Assembly: GCA_009774245.1 (NCBI GenBank)
Contig: VSNM01000082.1
Coordinates: forward strand, 1 to 23,775
DNA: 23,775 nucleotides
DNA from: Lachnospiraceae bacterium
GTDB lineage: Bacteria; Bacillota; Clostridia; Lachnospirales; Lachnospiraceae
Reading direction: 5' to 3'
Part shown: positions 1-7,426 of the stretch, piece after piece
Position numbering within the stretch: position 1 is the first letter of the stretch
How the letters are laid out: every line of letters starts with the position of its first letter
The notes under the pieces: generated by a model
Told to the model about the DNA's origin: nothing
Seen by the model: only the letters and a program-made list of their open reading frames with translations
The model's database searches: none
Position numbers and translations under genes: made by a program

Positions 1-3
1 CTG

Positions 4-32
4 TTGACGAATATGGAATGTTATGCTACACT
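4..32 (+). promoter_or_regulatory. Sigma-A promoter for the HAD pseudogene/DUF1905 unit
   Basis: The -35 box TTGACG (4-9) and the -10 box TACACT (27-32) are separated by 17 bases. The -10 is preceded by TGC, giving an extended -10 (TGCTACACT). The first start codon with a ribosome binding site lies 43 bases downstream, so the promoter should serve the broken phosphatase and the DUF1905 gene. The call rests on sequence match alone. Confidence 0.6.
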
Positions 33-75
33 GAATGAAAGAGATTGTTTTGGATTCTGGAATGAGGAGAGAACT

Positions 76-689
76 ATGCAGAGACCGAAAATGATACTGT
101 TTGATTATGGTCAGACACTGGTGAGCGAGGCAGCATTTGACGGCGTCAGGGGAACGGAGGCGGTACTGCGATATGCCGTGAAGAACAAATATCATATGAC
201 TGCCGCCCAGGTGCAGGCAGAGGCGGAGGCGATCAACAGGGAGCTGGGGCGTGCTGATCCCTACAAACGCCATCTGTTCCAGATCGAGGTTCCGAATCAT
301 ATGTTTACAGCGTATTTATATCAATCGCTTGGAATCGAGCTGTCGCTAGGCGCGGAGCCGGAAAAGTCGTTGAAAACCGCATTAACGAGTTGATTCCGAC
401 AAATCATTTTGAGTTTGTCATTGCCTCGAGCGAGTACCTGTACCGGAAACCAAACAGGCGCATTTTTGAGCTGGCTCTGGAAAAGGCGGAGCTGTCGGCT
501 TCGGAGGTCTGGTATATTGGAGATCAGTACGAGTGCGATATCGTGGGAGCTCGCAATGCAGGCCTTTTTCCGGTCTGGTATATCGGGGCGGCGGACATGA
601 GACTGCCAGAGGACAACGACGTGTGCAAGGTTTCGCACTGGAAGGAATTGCAGGAGTTGCTAGGGATAGGGAATGGAAAAGAGATTTGA
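76..689 (+). pseudogene. HAD-superfamily phosphatase, broken by internal deletion and frameshift
   Basis: Two fragments in different frames make up one HAD-like hydrolase. The first starts at ATG 76 behind a GAGGAG site (63-68) and carries motif I as DYGQT (nucleophile Asp10 of FDYGQT), then a helical cap; it runs off frame and stops at 393. The second fragment, readable from about position 360, begins GKVVENRINELIP and continues with the motif III lysine (RKPNRRIF) and the motif IV acidic motif GDQYECD, ending at 689. The cap runs straight from LGAEP into GKVVENR. In HAD proteins a core strand ending in the motif II Ser/Thr (typically S/T-N) belongs here and is absent. I therefore infer a deletion with a frame change, not a simple 1-base indel. 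The joined product would lack motif II and be inactive. Substrate is unknown. An assembly error is possible but would not explain the missing strand. Confidence 0.75.
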
Positions 690-954
690 ATTTGATGCGG
701 TCATCCATGAGATTCCGGAAAAAGGTGGCGCTTATATCGTTTTTCCGTGGAATATCAGGGAAGTGTTTGGAAAGGGACGTGTCAAGGTACACGCTGAATT
801 TGACAGTATTCCATATGACGGCAGCATTGTCAACATGGGTGTGAAGGATTCCGAGGGAAATGTCAACTATATTATCGGAATGCTAAAAAGTATCCGTAGC
901 CAGCTGGGTAAAGGCGCGGGGGACACGGTTCATGTGGTGGTGGAAGAGCGGTAA
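673..954 (+). CDS. DUF1905 domain-containing protein
   Basis: A 93-residue protein that is essentially a single DUF1905 domain: a small beta-rich fold beginning FEFDAVIHEIPEKGGAYIVFPW and containing the VKVHAEFDSIPYDGSIVNMG segment. No catalytic motif or membrane segment is visible, and the molecular function of this family is not known to me. The start ATG 673 lies inside the last 17 bases of the upstream HAD pseudogene, with a GGGATAGGG purine run just before it, so it was probably translated coupled to that gene. It remains intact although its neighbour is broken, so it is either independently useful or the break is recent. Function otherwise unassigned. Confidence 0.75.
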   Translation: MEKRFEFDAVIHEIPEKGGAYIVFPWNIREVFGKGRVKVHAEFDSIPYDGSIVNMGVKDSEGNVNYIIGMLKSIRSQLGKGAGDTVHVVVEER

Positions 955-1018
955 GGTAATTGATCTGACGATAGACAAATAATTGGAATGATGTAAAAAG
1001 AGTGAGGAATTGATGAAA

Positions 1019-1056
1019 CAGGAGAACTATGACATAATGGTGTCATAGTTCTCCTG
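1019..1056 (+). promoter_or_regulatory. Perfect 16-bp inverted repeat, probable operator
   Basis: The left arm at 1019-1034 and the right arm at 1041-1056 are exact reverse complements (arm ends CAGGAG/CTCCTG) around a 6-base centre TAATGG. No T-run follows, so it is unlikely to be a terminator. The right arm runs into the extended -10 box at 1055-1063 and occupies the place of the -35 box, which suits an operator for a repressor or activator. The regulator gene 60 bases downstream is the obvious candidate to bind it. Confidence 0.6.
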
Positions 1057-1063
1057 CTATAAT
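1055..1063 (+). promoter_or_regulatory. Extended -10 promoter of the WYL regulator/GNAT unit
   Basis: TGCTATAAT is a perfect extended -10 box. No good -35 hexamer is found at the expected distance, because that space is filled by the inverted repeat at 1019-1056. The start codon of the regulator is at 1117. A promoter with a weak -35 under an operator is typical of genes that need or are controlled by a DNA-binding regulator. Confidence 0.55.
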
Positions 1064-1116
1064 GCAAATGAGCGTAAGGTTAAGAAACTGTATCGTTCAT
1101 TGGAGAGGAGCATACC

Positions 1117-2067
1117 ATGAAGATAGACCGTCTGGTTGCTATAATGAATTATCTGCTGCGCCACGGAAGGACGTCTGCGCAGAAATTGTCCGACGAATTT
1201 GAGGTGTCCGTGCGAACCATCGTGAGGGATATGGAGACACTGGGGCAGGCGGGGATTCCGATTCAGTCCACATGCGGGGCGGACGGCGGGTACAGCATCA
1301 TGGACGCGTATGTCATGGACCGGAAAACTGTCAGTCGCAATGATTATGAACATATTGCGGCTGCGCTGAGTGCATTGCTTAGCGCTTATGCGGACAAGGG
1401 TGTGGAACAGACTATGGACAAGCTGCTGCCCCTTTATCCGCACGTCGGGGCAGAGGAAACAAGCCGCATGGGTGGTGCCGATGATTTTCCTGTTTTGGTG
1501 GATTTCAGCGTGGCGAATGAAAACCGTGAGGTCAATGCGGCTGTCAAAATATTGGAAAGCGCGATCAGGCAGCGGCGGACAGTTCGATTTCGGTACACAA
1601 ACAATGAGAATGTGGTAAAACAGTTGGAGGTAGAGCCAGTCCGGTTGGAATTTAAGTGGTACAACTGGTATCTGGTGGCATTCCACCCCGGGCATCAGGA
1701 TTACTGTATGTTTAAGTTAGTCCGCATGGAGGAAATCACGGTTCTGGACAAAGGGCACTCTGTCAGCCATGAGGAACGGGATATCGTGCTGCAGGACAAC
1801 CGAAAGGGAATCACTGTGACGCTGCGCGGCAATGCAGCAATCCGCTCAAAGTGCAGGGAGTATCTGAATGGAGAAGTCACGAAGGAATACCCAAACGGCG
1901 ATTTTGAATTTCAGTTTTGCGTCCCGGAAAGGGAGGTCTACTGGTACGGTGTGCTCCTCTCTTTTGGAAACAATGTAACCGTATTGGAACCTCAGAGCGT
2001 CATAGACCGCATTCTGGCGACCTGCGATGAGGTGAAGAGACACTATGAAAAAGAAGGAGAAAAATGA
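1117..2067 (+). CDS. WYL-domain HTH transcriptional regulator (YafY/DeoR-like)
   Basis: A 316-residue protein. Residues 1-60 form a winged helix-turn-helix (HTH_11 type): KLSDEFEVSVRTIVRDMETL, followed by the GGYSI wing usual in this family. Residues about 140-215 form a WYL domain, with the signature NWYLVAF and downstream KLVRMEEI. The C-terminal 80 residues match the WCX extension in position. WYL proteins are transcription factors whose WYL domain binds a ligand, often nucleic acid or a nucleotide. The start ATG 1117 follows GGAGAGGAG. The stop overlaps the next start as ATGA, so the acetyltransferase is co-translated and may be part of the regulated function. The palindrome at 1019-1056 on its own promoter suggests autoregulation. 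The inducer is unknown. Confidence 0.85.
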   Translation: MKIDRLVAIMNYLLRHGRTSAQKLSDEFEVSVRTIVRDMETLGQAGIPIQSTCGADGGYSIMDAYVMDRKTVSRNDYEHIAAALSALLSAYADKGVEQTMDKLLPLYPHVGAEETSRMGGADDFPVLVDFSVANENREVNAAVKILESAIRQRRTVRFRYTNNENVVKQLEVEPVRLEFKWYNWYLVAFHPGHQDYCMFKLVRMEEITVLDKGHSVSHEERDIVLQDNRKGITVTLRGNAAIRSKCREYLNGEVTKEYPNGDFEFQFCVPEREVYWYGVLLSFGNNVTVLEPQSVIDRILATCDEVKRHYEKEGEK

Positions 2068-2612
2068 TGGATATTTTTGAAAAATGCCCTGTATTAGAAA
2101 ATGAAAAGTTATTGGTCAGACTGATTGAGGATCAGGACGCGGAAGATCTGCTGCAGGTTTATGGAGACAAATTCGCACTGCCATTTTTTAACAGCGACAA
2201 CTGTCATGGCAGCAACTTTTACTGCCGCAACATGGAGGATATGGCAAACACGATCAAGTACTGGCTGCTTGAGTATCATGATTACAAGGGTTTTGTGCGT
2301 TTTTCGGTCATTGATAAGAAACAGGGAAAAATAGTGGGAACAATTGAGATGTTTAATAGGGATAACTGTGGAATCCTGCGGCTGGATCTGACGAGAAGTC
2401 ATGAGGAGACCGCGTTTATCTGTGAGGTTCTGGCACTGGTCACGGAGCCGTTTTATGACTGGTTTGCATGTCCGAAGATCGCCACGAAGGCGGCAGTCTA
2501 TGCGGTTGACCGGATCGCGGCGCTAAAGAAAATGGGCTTTGTACAATCGGAGGAGCCGCTGGTTGGCGAACATGGCAGGGCTTACTATGATTACTGGGTG
2601 ACTGGGAAGTGA
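2064..2612 (+). CDS. GNAT-family N-acetyltransferase
   Basis: A 182-residue protein that reads as a GNAT acetyltransferase of the RimJ/RimL-like branch: the N-terminal LVRLIEDQDAEDLLQVY strand-helix, the central GKIVGTIEMF strand, and a C-terminal KMGFVQSE segment typical of the last GNAT helix and strand. The acetyl-CoA pyrophosphate loop is not a clear Q/RxxGxG/A, so activity is inferred from overall pattern only. The acceptor substrate cannot be told. The ATG at 2064 overlaps the TGA of the regulator by four bases and is preceded by AAGGAGA; an ATG at 2067 is an alternative start. Pairing with a WYL regulator in one transcript suggests the regulator controls this modifying enzyme. Confidence 0.75.
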   Translation: MMDIFEKCPVLENEKLLVRLIEDQDAEDLLQVYGDKFALPFFNSDNCHGSNFYCRNMEDMANTIKYWLLEYHDYKGFVRFSVIDKKQGKIVGTIEMFNRDNCGILRLDLTRSHEETAFICEVLALVTEPFYDWFACPKIATKAAVYAVDRIAALKKMGFVQSEEPLVGEHGRAYYDYWVTGK

Positions 2613-2644
2613 ATTTTTGCTAAGTGAAATTTTTCTTTTTCATC

Positions 2645-2673
2645 TATACATTTTTACCGTAATGTATTATACT
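2645..2673 (+). promoter_or_regulatory. Possible promoter of the MoxR operon
   Basis: TATACT (2668-2673) is a good -10 box. Seventeen bases upstream stands TATACA (2645-2650), a 4/6 match to TTGACA. It would create a leader of about 210 bases before the MoxR start, containing the hairpin at 2749-2781 and a repeat copy at 2783-2849. The stretch 2613-2811 holds no gene that I can see. Confidence 0.4.
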
Positions 2674-2748
2674 GATATTGGTTACGCCGCGCAAAATGCG
2701 TTGAAAATATCGATATGTCCGACGCTAATCAATAAATAATGAACACGT

Positions 2749-2781
2749 ATAACCGGCATTGATTGATTTCATGCCGGTTAT
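2749..2781 (+). other. 11-bp perfect hairpin directly before a repeat copy
   Basis: ATAACCGGCAT (2749-2759) and ATGCCGGTTAT (2771-2781) are exact reverse complements around an 11-base loop. No T-run follows, because the repeat copy at 2783 begins two bases later. It may be a former terminator stem, or part of the leader structure of the MoxR operon. Confidence 0.5.
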
Positions 2782-2782
2782 G

Positions 2783-2849
2783 CATTATGCGCAGCCCCAT
2801 GCAGAGGAAGTATGCCGCAAAGGCGGCGCATGGCGCGCGCGACGAGTAG
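2783..2849 (+). repeat. Dispersed structured repeat, copy C
   Basis: This 67-bp stretch matches the copies at 12272-12338 and 12359-12425 at 61 of 67 positions. It contains the inner hairpin GCCGC-AAAG-GCGGC (2814-2827), flanked by GCCCCATGC (2794-2802) and GCATGGCGC (2828-2836, one mismatch), with an 11-base purine-rich bulge at 2803-2813. The loop change TAAG to AAAG leaves the inner stem intact. It ends 40 bases before the MoxR start, so it would lie in that mRNA leader. A reading frame through it (MPQRRRMARATS) runs into MoxR but is not thought to be its true N-terminus. Confidence 0.8.
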
Positions 2850-2889
2850 GGAAGATGTAAGGAAATGCAAAAAGACAAGCGGGGGTTAT

Positions 2890-3822
2890 ATGGAAATCAA
2901 CAGTATTCTGTCAGGGATTGAAGAAAATGTATCAAAGGTGATGATCGGAAAGCGGGAAGTGACCAGGCGCCTGTTGGCGTCCCTGGCCGCCGGTGGTCAT
3001 GTACTGCTGGAGGATGTGCCGGGGACAGGCAAGACGGTGCTGGCGCGCGCACTCGCAAAATCGATGGGATGTCAGTTCGAAAGGGTGCAGTTTACACCGG
3101 ACTTGCTTCCGAGTGATGTGACAGGACTGTCATTTTTTAATCAGGAAAAGGGTGCGTTCACCTTCAAGGAAGGGCCGGTGTTTACCAATATTCTGCTGGC
3201 GGACGAGATCAACCGTGCCACGCCGAGAACGCAGTCAAGTCTGCTTGAGTGCATGGCGGAGGGGCAGGTGACAGTGGACGGGGAGACGCGCGTACTGTCG
3301 GCGCCGTTTTTTGTCATGGCAACACAGAATCCGGTGGAGACGATCGGCTGTTTTCCGCTGCCGGAGGCACAGCTTGACCGGTTTATCATGAAGATTCACA
3401 TGGGGAGCCTGAGCGCACCGGAAGAGCGTCAGATGATTGACCAGTTTATCAACGCGGAACCACTTGCCGAGATCGGGGCTGTGTGCAGCGCGGAGGATAT
3501 CAAAAAGCTGCAGGAGACATGCCGTCAGGTGTATGTACATGATGATCTGCGCGACTATATAGTGGCGCTGGTGCAGGCGACCAGACAGAACAAGGCCGGC
3601 GTGAGTCCGAGAGGAACCCTTGCGCTTCTGCGCGCGTCGCAGGGCTATGCGCTGGTGTGCGGCCGGGATTACGTGGTGCCGGAGGATATCAAGGAAGTGG
3701 CGCATGATGTGCTGTGCCACCGCCTGCTCGGTGAGTTTGAGGACGCACAGAAATCATCGATTGTCACAGGAATCCTGAACAGTATCGAGCTGCCGACAGA
3801 GGATTGGAAGGCAAAGAGATAA
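2890..3822 (+). CDS. MoxR-family AAA+ ATPase
   Basis: A 310-residue MoxR ATPase, the usual family length. Walker A is EDVPGTGKTVLA with Lys48. Walker B is ILLADEINRATPRTQ with Asp105 and Glu106. Sensor 1 lies in FVMATQNPVET, followed by the LPEAQLDRF segment and the C-terminal lid helices (SPRGTLALLRASQ). MoxR proteins act as chaperone-like ATPases for proteins often encoded next door, commonly DUF58 and von Willebrand-type proteins, as here. I choose ATG 2890 with GGGGG at 2881-2885. The frame stays open upstream to 2812, but those 26 codons come from the repeat copy and do not resemble a MoxR N-terminus. The gene is 6 bases from the DUF58 gene, and the three genes to 6236 form one operon. 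Substrate is unknown. Confidence 0.9.
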   Translation: MEINSILSGIEENVSKVMIGKREVTRRLLASLAAGGHVLLEDVPGTGKTVLARALAKSMGCQFERVQFTPDLLPSDVTGLSFFNQEKGAFTFKEGPVFTNILLADEINRATPRTQSSLLECMAEGQVTVDGETRVLSAPFFVMATQNPVETIGCFPLPEAQLDRFIMKIHMGSLSAPEERQMIDQFINAEPLAEIGAVCSAEDIKKLQETCRQVYVHDDLRDYIVALVQATRQNKAGVSPRGTLALLRASQGYALVCGRDYVVPEDIKEVAHDVLCHRLLGEFEDAQKSSIVTGILNSIELPTEDWKAKR

Positions 3823-3828
3823 AAAGAG

Positions 3829-4965
3829 ATGATCATTGTGTTATTGTTGGGTATGCTGTTCGTCAGCGCCCTGTGGGAATTTTATTACAAATATCAGTGG
3901 GCAAGGGATGTCGCGGTGAAGCTGTGGTTTGAGACGGACGCAGTGTATGCGGGGCAGGAGACGAAGCTCTATGAAGTGATCGAAAATCGAAAGAGTATGC
4001 CTGTTCCGGTTCTCGAGGTGGGCTTTCATACGAGAAGGGAGCTTGATTTTGCCGATGTTGAGAACACGAGCGTCAGTGATTATCTGTACAAGAGGGACGT
4101 TTTCTCGGTGCTTGGCAGGCAGAAGATCACCAGAGAGATACCGGTAAAATGTATGAAGCGGGGAAGGTATCTGGCAAGCGACGCGGACATCACCACGCAT
4201 ACATTATTACATAGGCGGCGTTACAGCAAAGCGATTGGGACAGAGGCAGAGATCTATGTGTATCCTAAAATGACAGACGTGTCAGAAATCGTGACGGTGT
4301 GCGAGCGTATGCTGGGGACGCTCCAATGTGCGAAAAGGCTGTATGAAGATCCCTTTGCATTCCGCACCATTCGGGATTATACCATGGACGATCCCATGAA
4401 GACGATCAACTGGAAGGCAAGTGCAAAGACCGGTTCCCTCATGGTCAACACGTTCGATTCGGTACAGTCCCAGAAGGCGATGATCTTTCTGGATGTGGAG
4501 GATACAGGGATTCTCAAATACGAGGAGCTGGTGGAGGAGAGTATCGCCCTGGCGGCGACTTTGATGCGCAGACTGCTGCGGCAGAATATAGAAGTCGGCT
4601 TTGCCTTTAACGGGAAGGGCAGTGCAGTGTTTCCTCCGGCAAACAACAGGGGAAATCGTATTGTCCTGGAGCGCCTGCTCGCGGAGTACGATAAGGAGCA
4701 GGGCGCAGAGGATTTCGGACAGCTCGTGAGTGCGCTGTTTGCTGATACATTTGCGAAAAATCCGCTCGCGGAGGACACGCTGCTTGTCTTTGTCACCAAA
4801 AATCTGAACAAACCGTTGGCGGAACGCATCAGGGAGTTTGTCAGGGAGCGCCAGACCTTGGTGATCGTGCCGGTTTACAGAGGAGAAAAACGTTTGTTTG
4901 AGGAGAAAGTCCTGCAAAGTAAGGACAACATCCGTGTGCTGGCGAGGGAGGTGGAGCGGACATGA
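3829..4965 (+). CDS. DUF58 domain-containing protein
   Basis: A 378-residue protein. The first 20 residues (IIVLLLGMLFVSALWEFYY) form a membrane anchor. Residues about 30-150 are a beta-rich region (YAGQETKLYEVIENRKSMPVPVLEV) usual before DUF58. The DUF58 signature is FRTIRDYTMDDPMKTINWKA at about residues 180-200, followed by a von Willebrand A-like fold (MIFLDVED... LLVFVTKN). DUF58 proteins are partners of MoxR ATPases in cell-envelope or stress-related complexes; the precise role is unsettled. Start ATG 3829 lies six bases after the MoxR stop. The stop overlaps the next gene's start (ATGA at 4962-4965), indicating translational coupling. Family assignment is firm, function is inference. 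Confidence 0.87.
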   Translation: MIIVLLLGMLFVSALWEFYYKYQWARDVAVKLWFETDAVYAGQETKLYEVIENRKSMPVPVLEVGFHTRRELDFADVENTSVSDYLYKRDVFSVLGRQKITREIPVKCMKRGRYLASDADITTHTLLHRRRYSKAIGTEAEIYVYPKMTDVSEIVTVCERMLGTLQCAKRLYEDPFAFRTIRDYTMDDPMKTINWKASAKTGSLMVNTFDSVQSQKAMIFLDVEDTGILKYEELVEESIALAATLMRRLLRQNIEVGFAFNGKGSAVFPPANNRGNRIVLERLLAEYDKEQGAEDFGQLVSALFADTFAKNPLAEDTLLVFVTKNLNKPLAERIREFVRERQTLVIVPVYRGEKRLFEEKVLQSKDNIRVLAREVERT

Positions 4966-6236
4966 CATTACAGCGGGGATTAAAGGCGATGGAGTATCTG
5001 CACGCGACACTTTTCTTTGCGATGCTGATGCCATTGATCTGTGCTGCGGTGGAATGGTCAGATTCCGCGGGAACGGGAGCGCTTTATCTCAAATGCCTGT
5101 TGATCATGGTTCCCATCATTGTCACAGAGCGGGCGGCAAAGCGGGTGCGAAGCGTCATTCTCTATATGGGAATCAGCGTCCTGCTGCTGGCGGGAGTGGG
5201 TGGTGTCTCGGGACTGATTGCCCTTCTGACCGGTGGAGGGGGACGTTTCGGGGGCTATGAGATCTGTTATTGTATTGTGATGCTTTTGGAGACATTTTTT
5301 GTGATCGTGAAGCGCTTTGCCGACAGGGTGCGGGCGGCTAAATGGGAGCGGGAGGAACCGCTTGCGGCAAAACGAATCAGTTTCCTGGAACATCCAACGC
5401 TGTCGCTCGTGTGGTACTTTGTCGTGTTTTATCTGATCGGATTATGTCTGCGCGCAAAGCTGTTGTGCGATATTGCCTTTTACAGCGCCATCGTGTATAC
5501 ATTTCTGGCGCTGTTCTACGAATATTTTGGCGTGACGAGGGCGTATCTGGAGATGAACAGGCGTACCAGGGGGATTCCGAGGCGGCGCCTGTACGGGGTA
5601 GGACTTTCGATGCTTCTTGTTTTTTCGGCGTTGCTGCTGATCGGCATGATGCCCGCAGTCTTTTTGGCAGGTCATCGGCCGTACACGGATATTTGGGAGT
5701 GGTTTGCCAATGTGCACTTCGTTCCATATGAATATGAGAGCGCGCCCGAGTTTCAGGAGCCGTCTGCGGGCGGAGCGGACTGGACGGAGCTTCTAAACGA
5801 TGGTGAACCAGCGCCGGAGCCGTCGAAGGTGGTGAACGTTATAATGGGGGCAATCGGGGCTGTATGCCTCCTGGCTTTTGCGTATGGCGTCATCCTGATG
5901 ATCCGGCAGGTGCTTCGTGATTTCCGTAACAGCCGCGACGAGAACGGCGACATTGTTGAGGAGATTGAGGATGATCCGATCGCGCGGCAAAGAGAGATGA
6001 TATTTGGCAAAAAGGGGCGACGCGGCGCAAAGAGTGAGGCGGAGCGGATTCGGCAAAAATACCGCAGGACGATACGAAAGCACAGGAAGGAGAGGCCGGC
6101 GCCGCATGAATCTCCGGCGGAGATCGAGGAGTACGCAGGACTTGGGAACGACGAACAGATGCAGCAGCTTCACAGGGAGTATGAGAAAGCGCGCTATGGA
6201 AAGACGGAGGAAAATTTAAGAATATCCGATGAATGA
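4962..6236 (+). CDS. Multi-pass membrane protein of the MoxR/DUF58 cluster, DUF4129-like C-terminus
   Basis: A 424-residue membrane protein. About seven or eight hydrophobic segments fall in residues 10-235, and one more (VNVIMGAIGAVCLLAFAYGV) at about 288-316, followed by a charged cytoplasmic tail. The tail, with IRQKYRRTIRKHRKERPAPHE and later MQQLHREYEKARYGK, resembles DUF4129, which normally ends the transglutaminase-like protein found third in MoxR-DUF58 clusters. No transglutaminase Cys-His-Asp domain is visible: the extracytoplasmic loop before the last helix is only about 50 residues. So it keeps the scaffold without the enzyme. Start ATG 4962 overlaps the DUF58 stop; an ATG at 4989 is an alternative. 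No terminator hairpin is seen after it. Confidence 0.65.
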   Translation: MTLQRGLKAMEYLHATLFFAMLMPLICAAVEWSDSAGTGALYLKCLLIMVPIIVTERAAKRVRSVILYMGISVLLLAGVGGVSGLIALLTGGGGRFGGYEICYCIVMLLETFFVIVKRFADRVRAAKWEREEPLAAKRISFLEHPTLSLVWYFVVFYLIGLCLRAKLLCDIAFYSAIVYTFLALFYEYFGVTRAYLEMNRRTRGIPRRRLYGVGLSMLLVFSALLLIGMMPAVFLAGHRPYTDIWEWFANVHFVPYEYESAPEFQEPSAGGADWTELLNDGEPAPEPSKVVNVIMGAIGAVCLLAFAYGVILMIRQVLRDFRNSRDENGDIVEEIEDDPIARQREMIFGKKGRRGAKSEAERIRQKYRRTIRKHRKERPAPHESPAEIEEYAGLGNDEQMQQLHREYEKARYGKTEENLRISDE

Positions 6237-6237
6237 C

Positions 6238-6266
6238 TTGCACAAAACCCGAATTTAGATTAATAT
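6238..6266 (+). promoter_or_regulatory. Promoter of the Rep_3-like gene and ABC operon
   Basis: TTGCAC (6238-6243) and TAATAT (6261-6266) have a 17-base spacer. Inside and after it are AAAACCC (6244-6250) and a complementary GGGTTTT (6302-6308), a widely spaced weak dyad. The next start is ATG 6329. The -35 overlaps the end of the upstream gene, so readthrough is also possible. Confidence 0.5.
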
Positions 6267-6328
6267 AGCATTTATACGATAAAACAATCAGAGAGAACCA
6301 TGGGTTTTAGTGCGAAAGAGGTTATGGA

Positions 6329-7417
6329 ATGAATCGTAAGAAAAAAAGAGGCGGGACTGAGGTGGCATTTCGTCCCCAGACCATCATTGAGGCAAGGTAT
6401 GACCTTGACAGAAGGCAGAATGATATCCTTGATATTCTGCTCGGAATTGTCGGTGAGGGGGATGACACAGAGGAGAACACGCGCTACGAGATCAATATCG
6501 GTGACGTGAAGCACCTTTACAATCTTCAGGATGAGTCCAATGCCTATAATTATCTGCAGAAAGCGGTCAAAAAATTTGAGGGGCTTGGTTTCCGTCTGAA
6601 AGAGGACGAAGGCACGGATATCTACTATCCGTGGTTCAGTAAGATCAAATACCAGAAAAAGCGCGGGGATGAGGGCAGGAGCAAGATCGTGCTCGACCTC
6701 CACCCGGAGGTTAAGGAAATGATCATGTCCGCGAAGCAGGGGGCGTATTATCGAATCGAGTATCCATTGAATCTCACCAAGAAATATTCAAAGCGGCTTT
6801 ACTACCTGCTGAAGGATAAGGAGACCTTTAACGGCGGCGTCTTTGTGGTCGCCTTTGACGAGCTCCGCAAGATGATGAAGATACCGGACTCCTACGCGAA
6901 CGGAAATGTCAAGCGGGAGATTCTTGACAAGCCCTACGAGGAGATTAACGGCAATACAGATATCTCTTTTGAGTATGAACTGATCCATGAGAAAATGCCG
7001 AGCGGCCAGCAGGGAATCAGCGCCGTCCGTTTCAAGGTACAGCGCGTGAAGAGAAACCGCACGATCGTCGAGTATGAGACCATTGAGCAGAACGGCGAGT
7101 CTGTCATTGCCACGGAGGAAGAGCAGGAGGTGATCGATCTCTTTGCGTGCAGTCTCAAGGAGGCAAAAGACATCCTGCGCACCGCAAGGGCAAATGACCG
7201 CACGCATGAGCAGCTCGTGGAGATCTTATCGTATACACTCAAAAAACAGGTTGAAAACAAGGTCGGGTATGCACTCACCATCTTGAAAAACGGATACAAT
7301 GAGCCGACAAGACTCAGCGGTGAGAAAAAAGGTTCCGCATGGAACAATAAGGATCTGGACACTGCATACGCGCAGATGAATTTTGCAGATTTGGAGAAAC
7401 AGATCCTGTCAAATTAG
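6329..7417 (+). CDS. Rep_3-family (RepB-type) replication initiator homologue
   Basis: A 362-residue protein matching Rep_3 initiators, the tandem winged-helix proteins that bind plasmid iterons. The first winged helix begins LDRRQNDILDILLGIV, with NAYNYLQKAVKKFEGLGFRL as recognition helix. The second contains LTKKYSKRLYYLLKDKETF and a FDELRKMMKIP segment. The basic N-terminus (NRKKKRGG) precedes VAFRPQTIIEARYDLD. A C-terminal extension (residues 260-362) is Glu/Lys-rich and resembles the C-termini of Firmicutes initiators. Known members start replication of theta plasmids. Here no partition gene, iteron array or second plasmid function is visible, and the gene lies in a chromosomal setting, so it may be a domesticated plasmid gene or serve as a DNA-binding regulator. 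Start ATG 6329 follows AAAGAGG. Its stop overlaps the AGGAGG of the next gene, so the two are probably co-transcribed. Confidence 0.8.
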   Translation: MNRKKKRGGTEVAFRPQTIIEARYDLDRRQNDILDILLGIVGEGDDTEENTRYEINIGDVKHLYNLQDESNAYNYLQKAVKKFEGLGFRLKEDEGTDIYYPWFSKIKYQKKRGDEGRSKIVLDLHPEVKEMIMSAKQGAYYRIEYPLNLTKKYSKRLYYLLKDKETFNGGVFVVAFDELRKMMKIPDSYANGNVKREILDKPYEEINGNTDISFEYELIHEKMPSGQQGISAVRFKVQRVKRNRTIVEYETIEQNGESVIATEEEQEVIDLFACSLKEAKDILRTARANDRTHEQLVEILSYTLKKQVENKVGYALTILKNGYNEPTRLSGEKKGSAWNNKDLDTAYAQMNFADLEKQILSN

Positions 7418-7426
7418 GAGGTTAAG

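Noticed and set aside
2783..2849. CRISPR-like array interpretation of the repeats
   Set aside because: The copies are dispersed, only two are in tandem, and the intervening sequence is itself part of the repeated unit. There are no cas genes.
6237..6328. Possible iterons or origin next to the Rep_3-like gene
   Set aside because: I found no repeated 18-22-bp direct units, only a weak AAAACCC/GGGTTTT dyad, so an origin is not supported.
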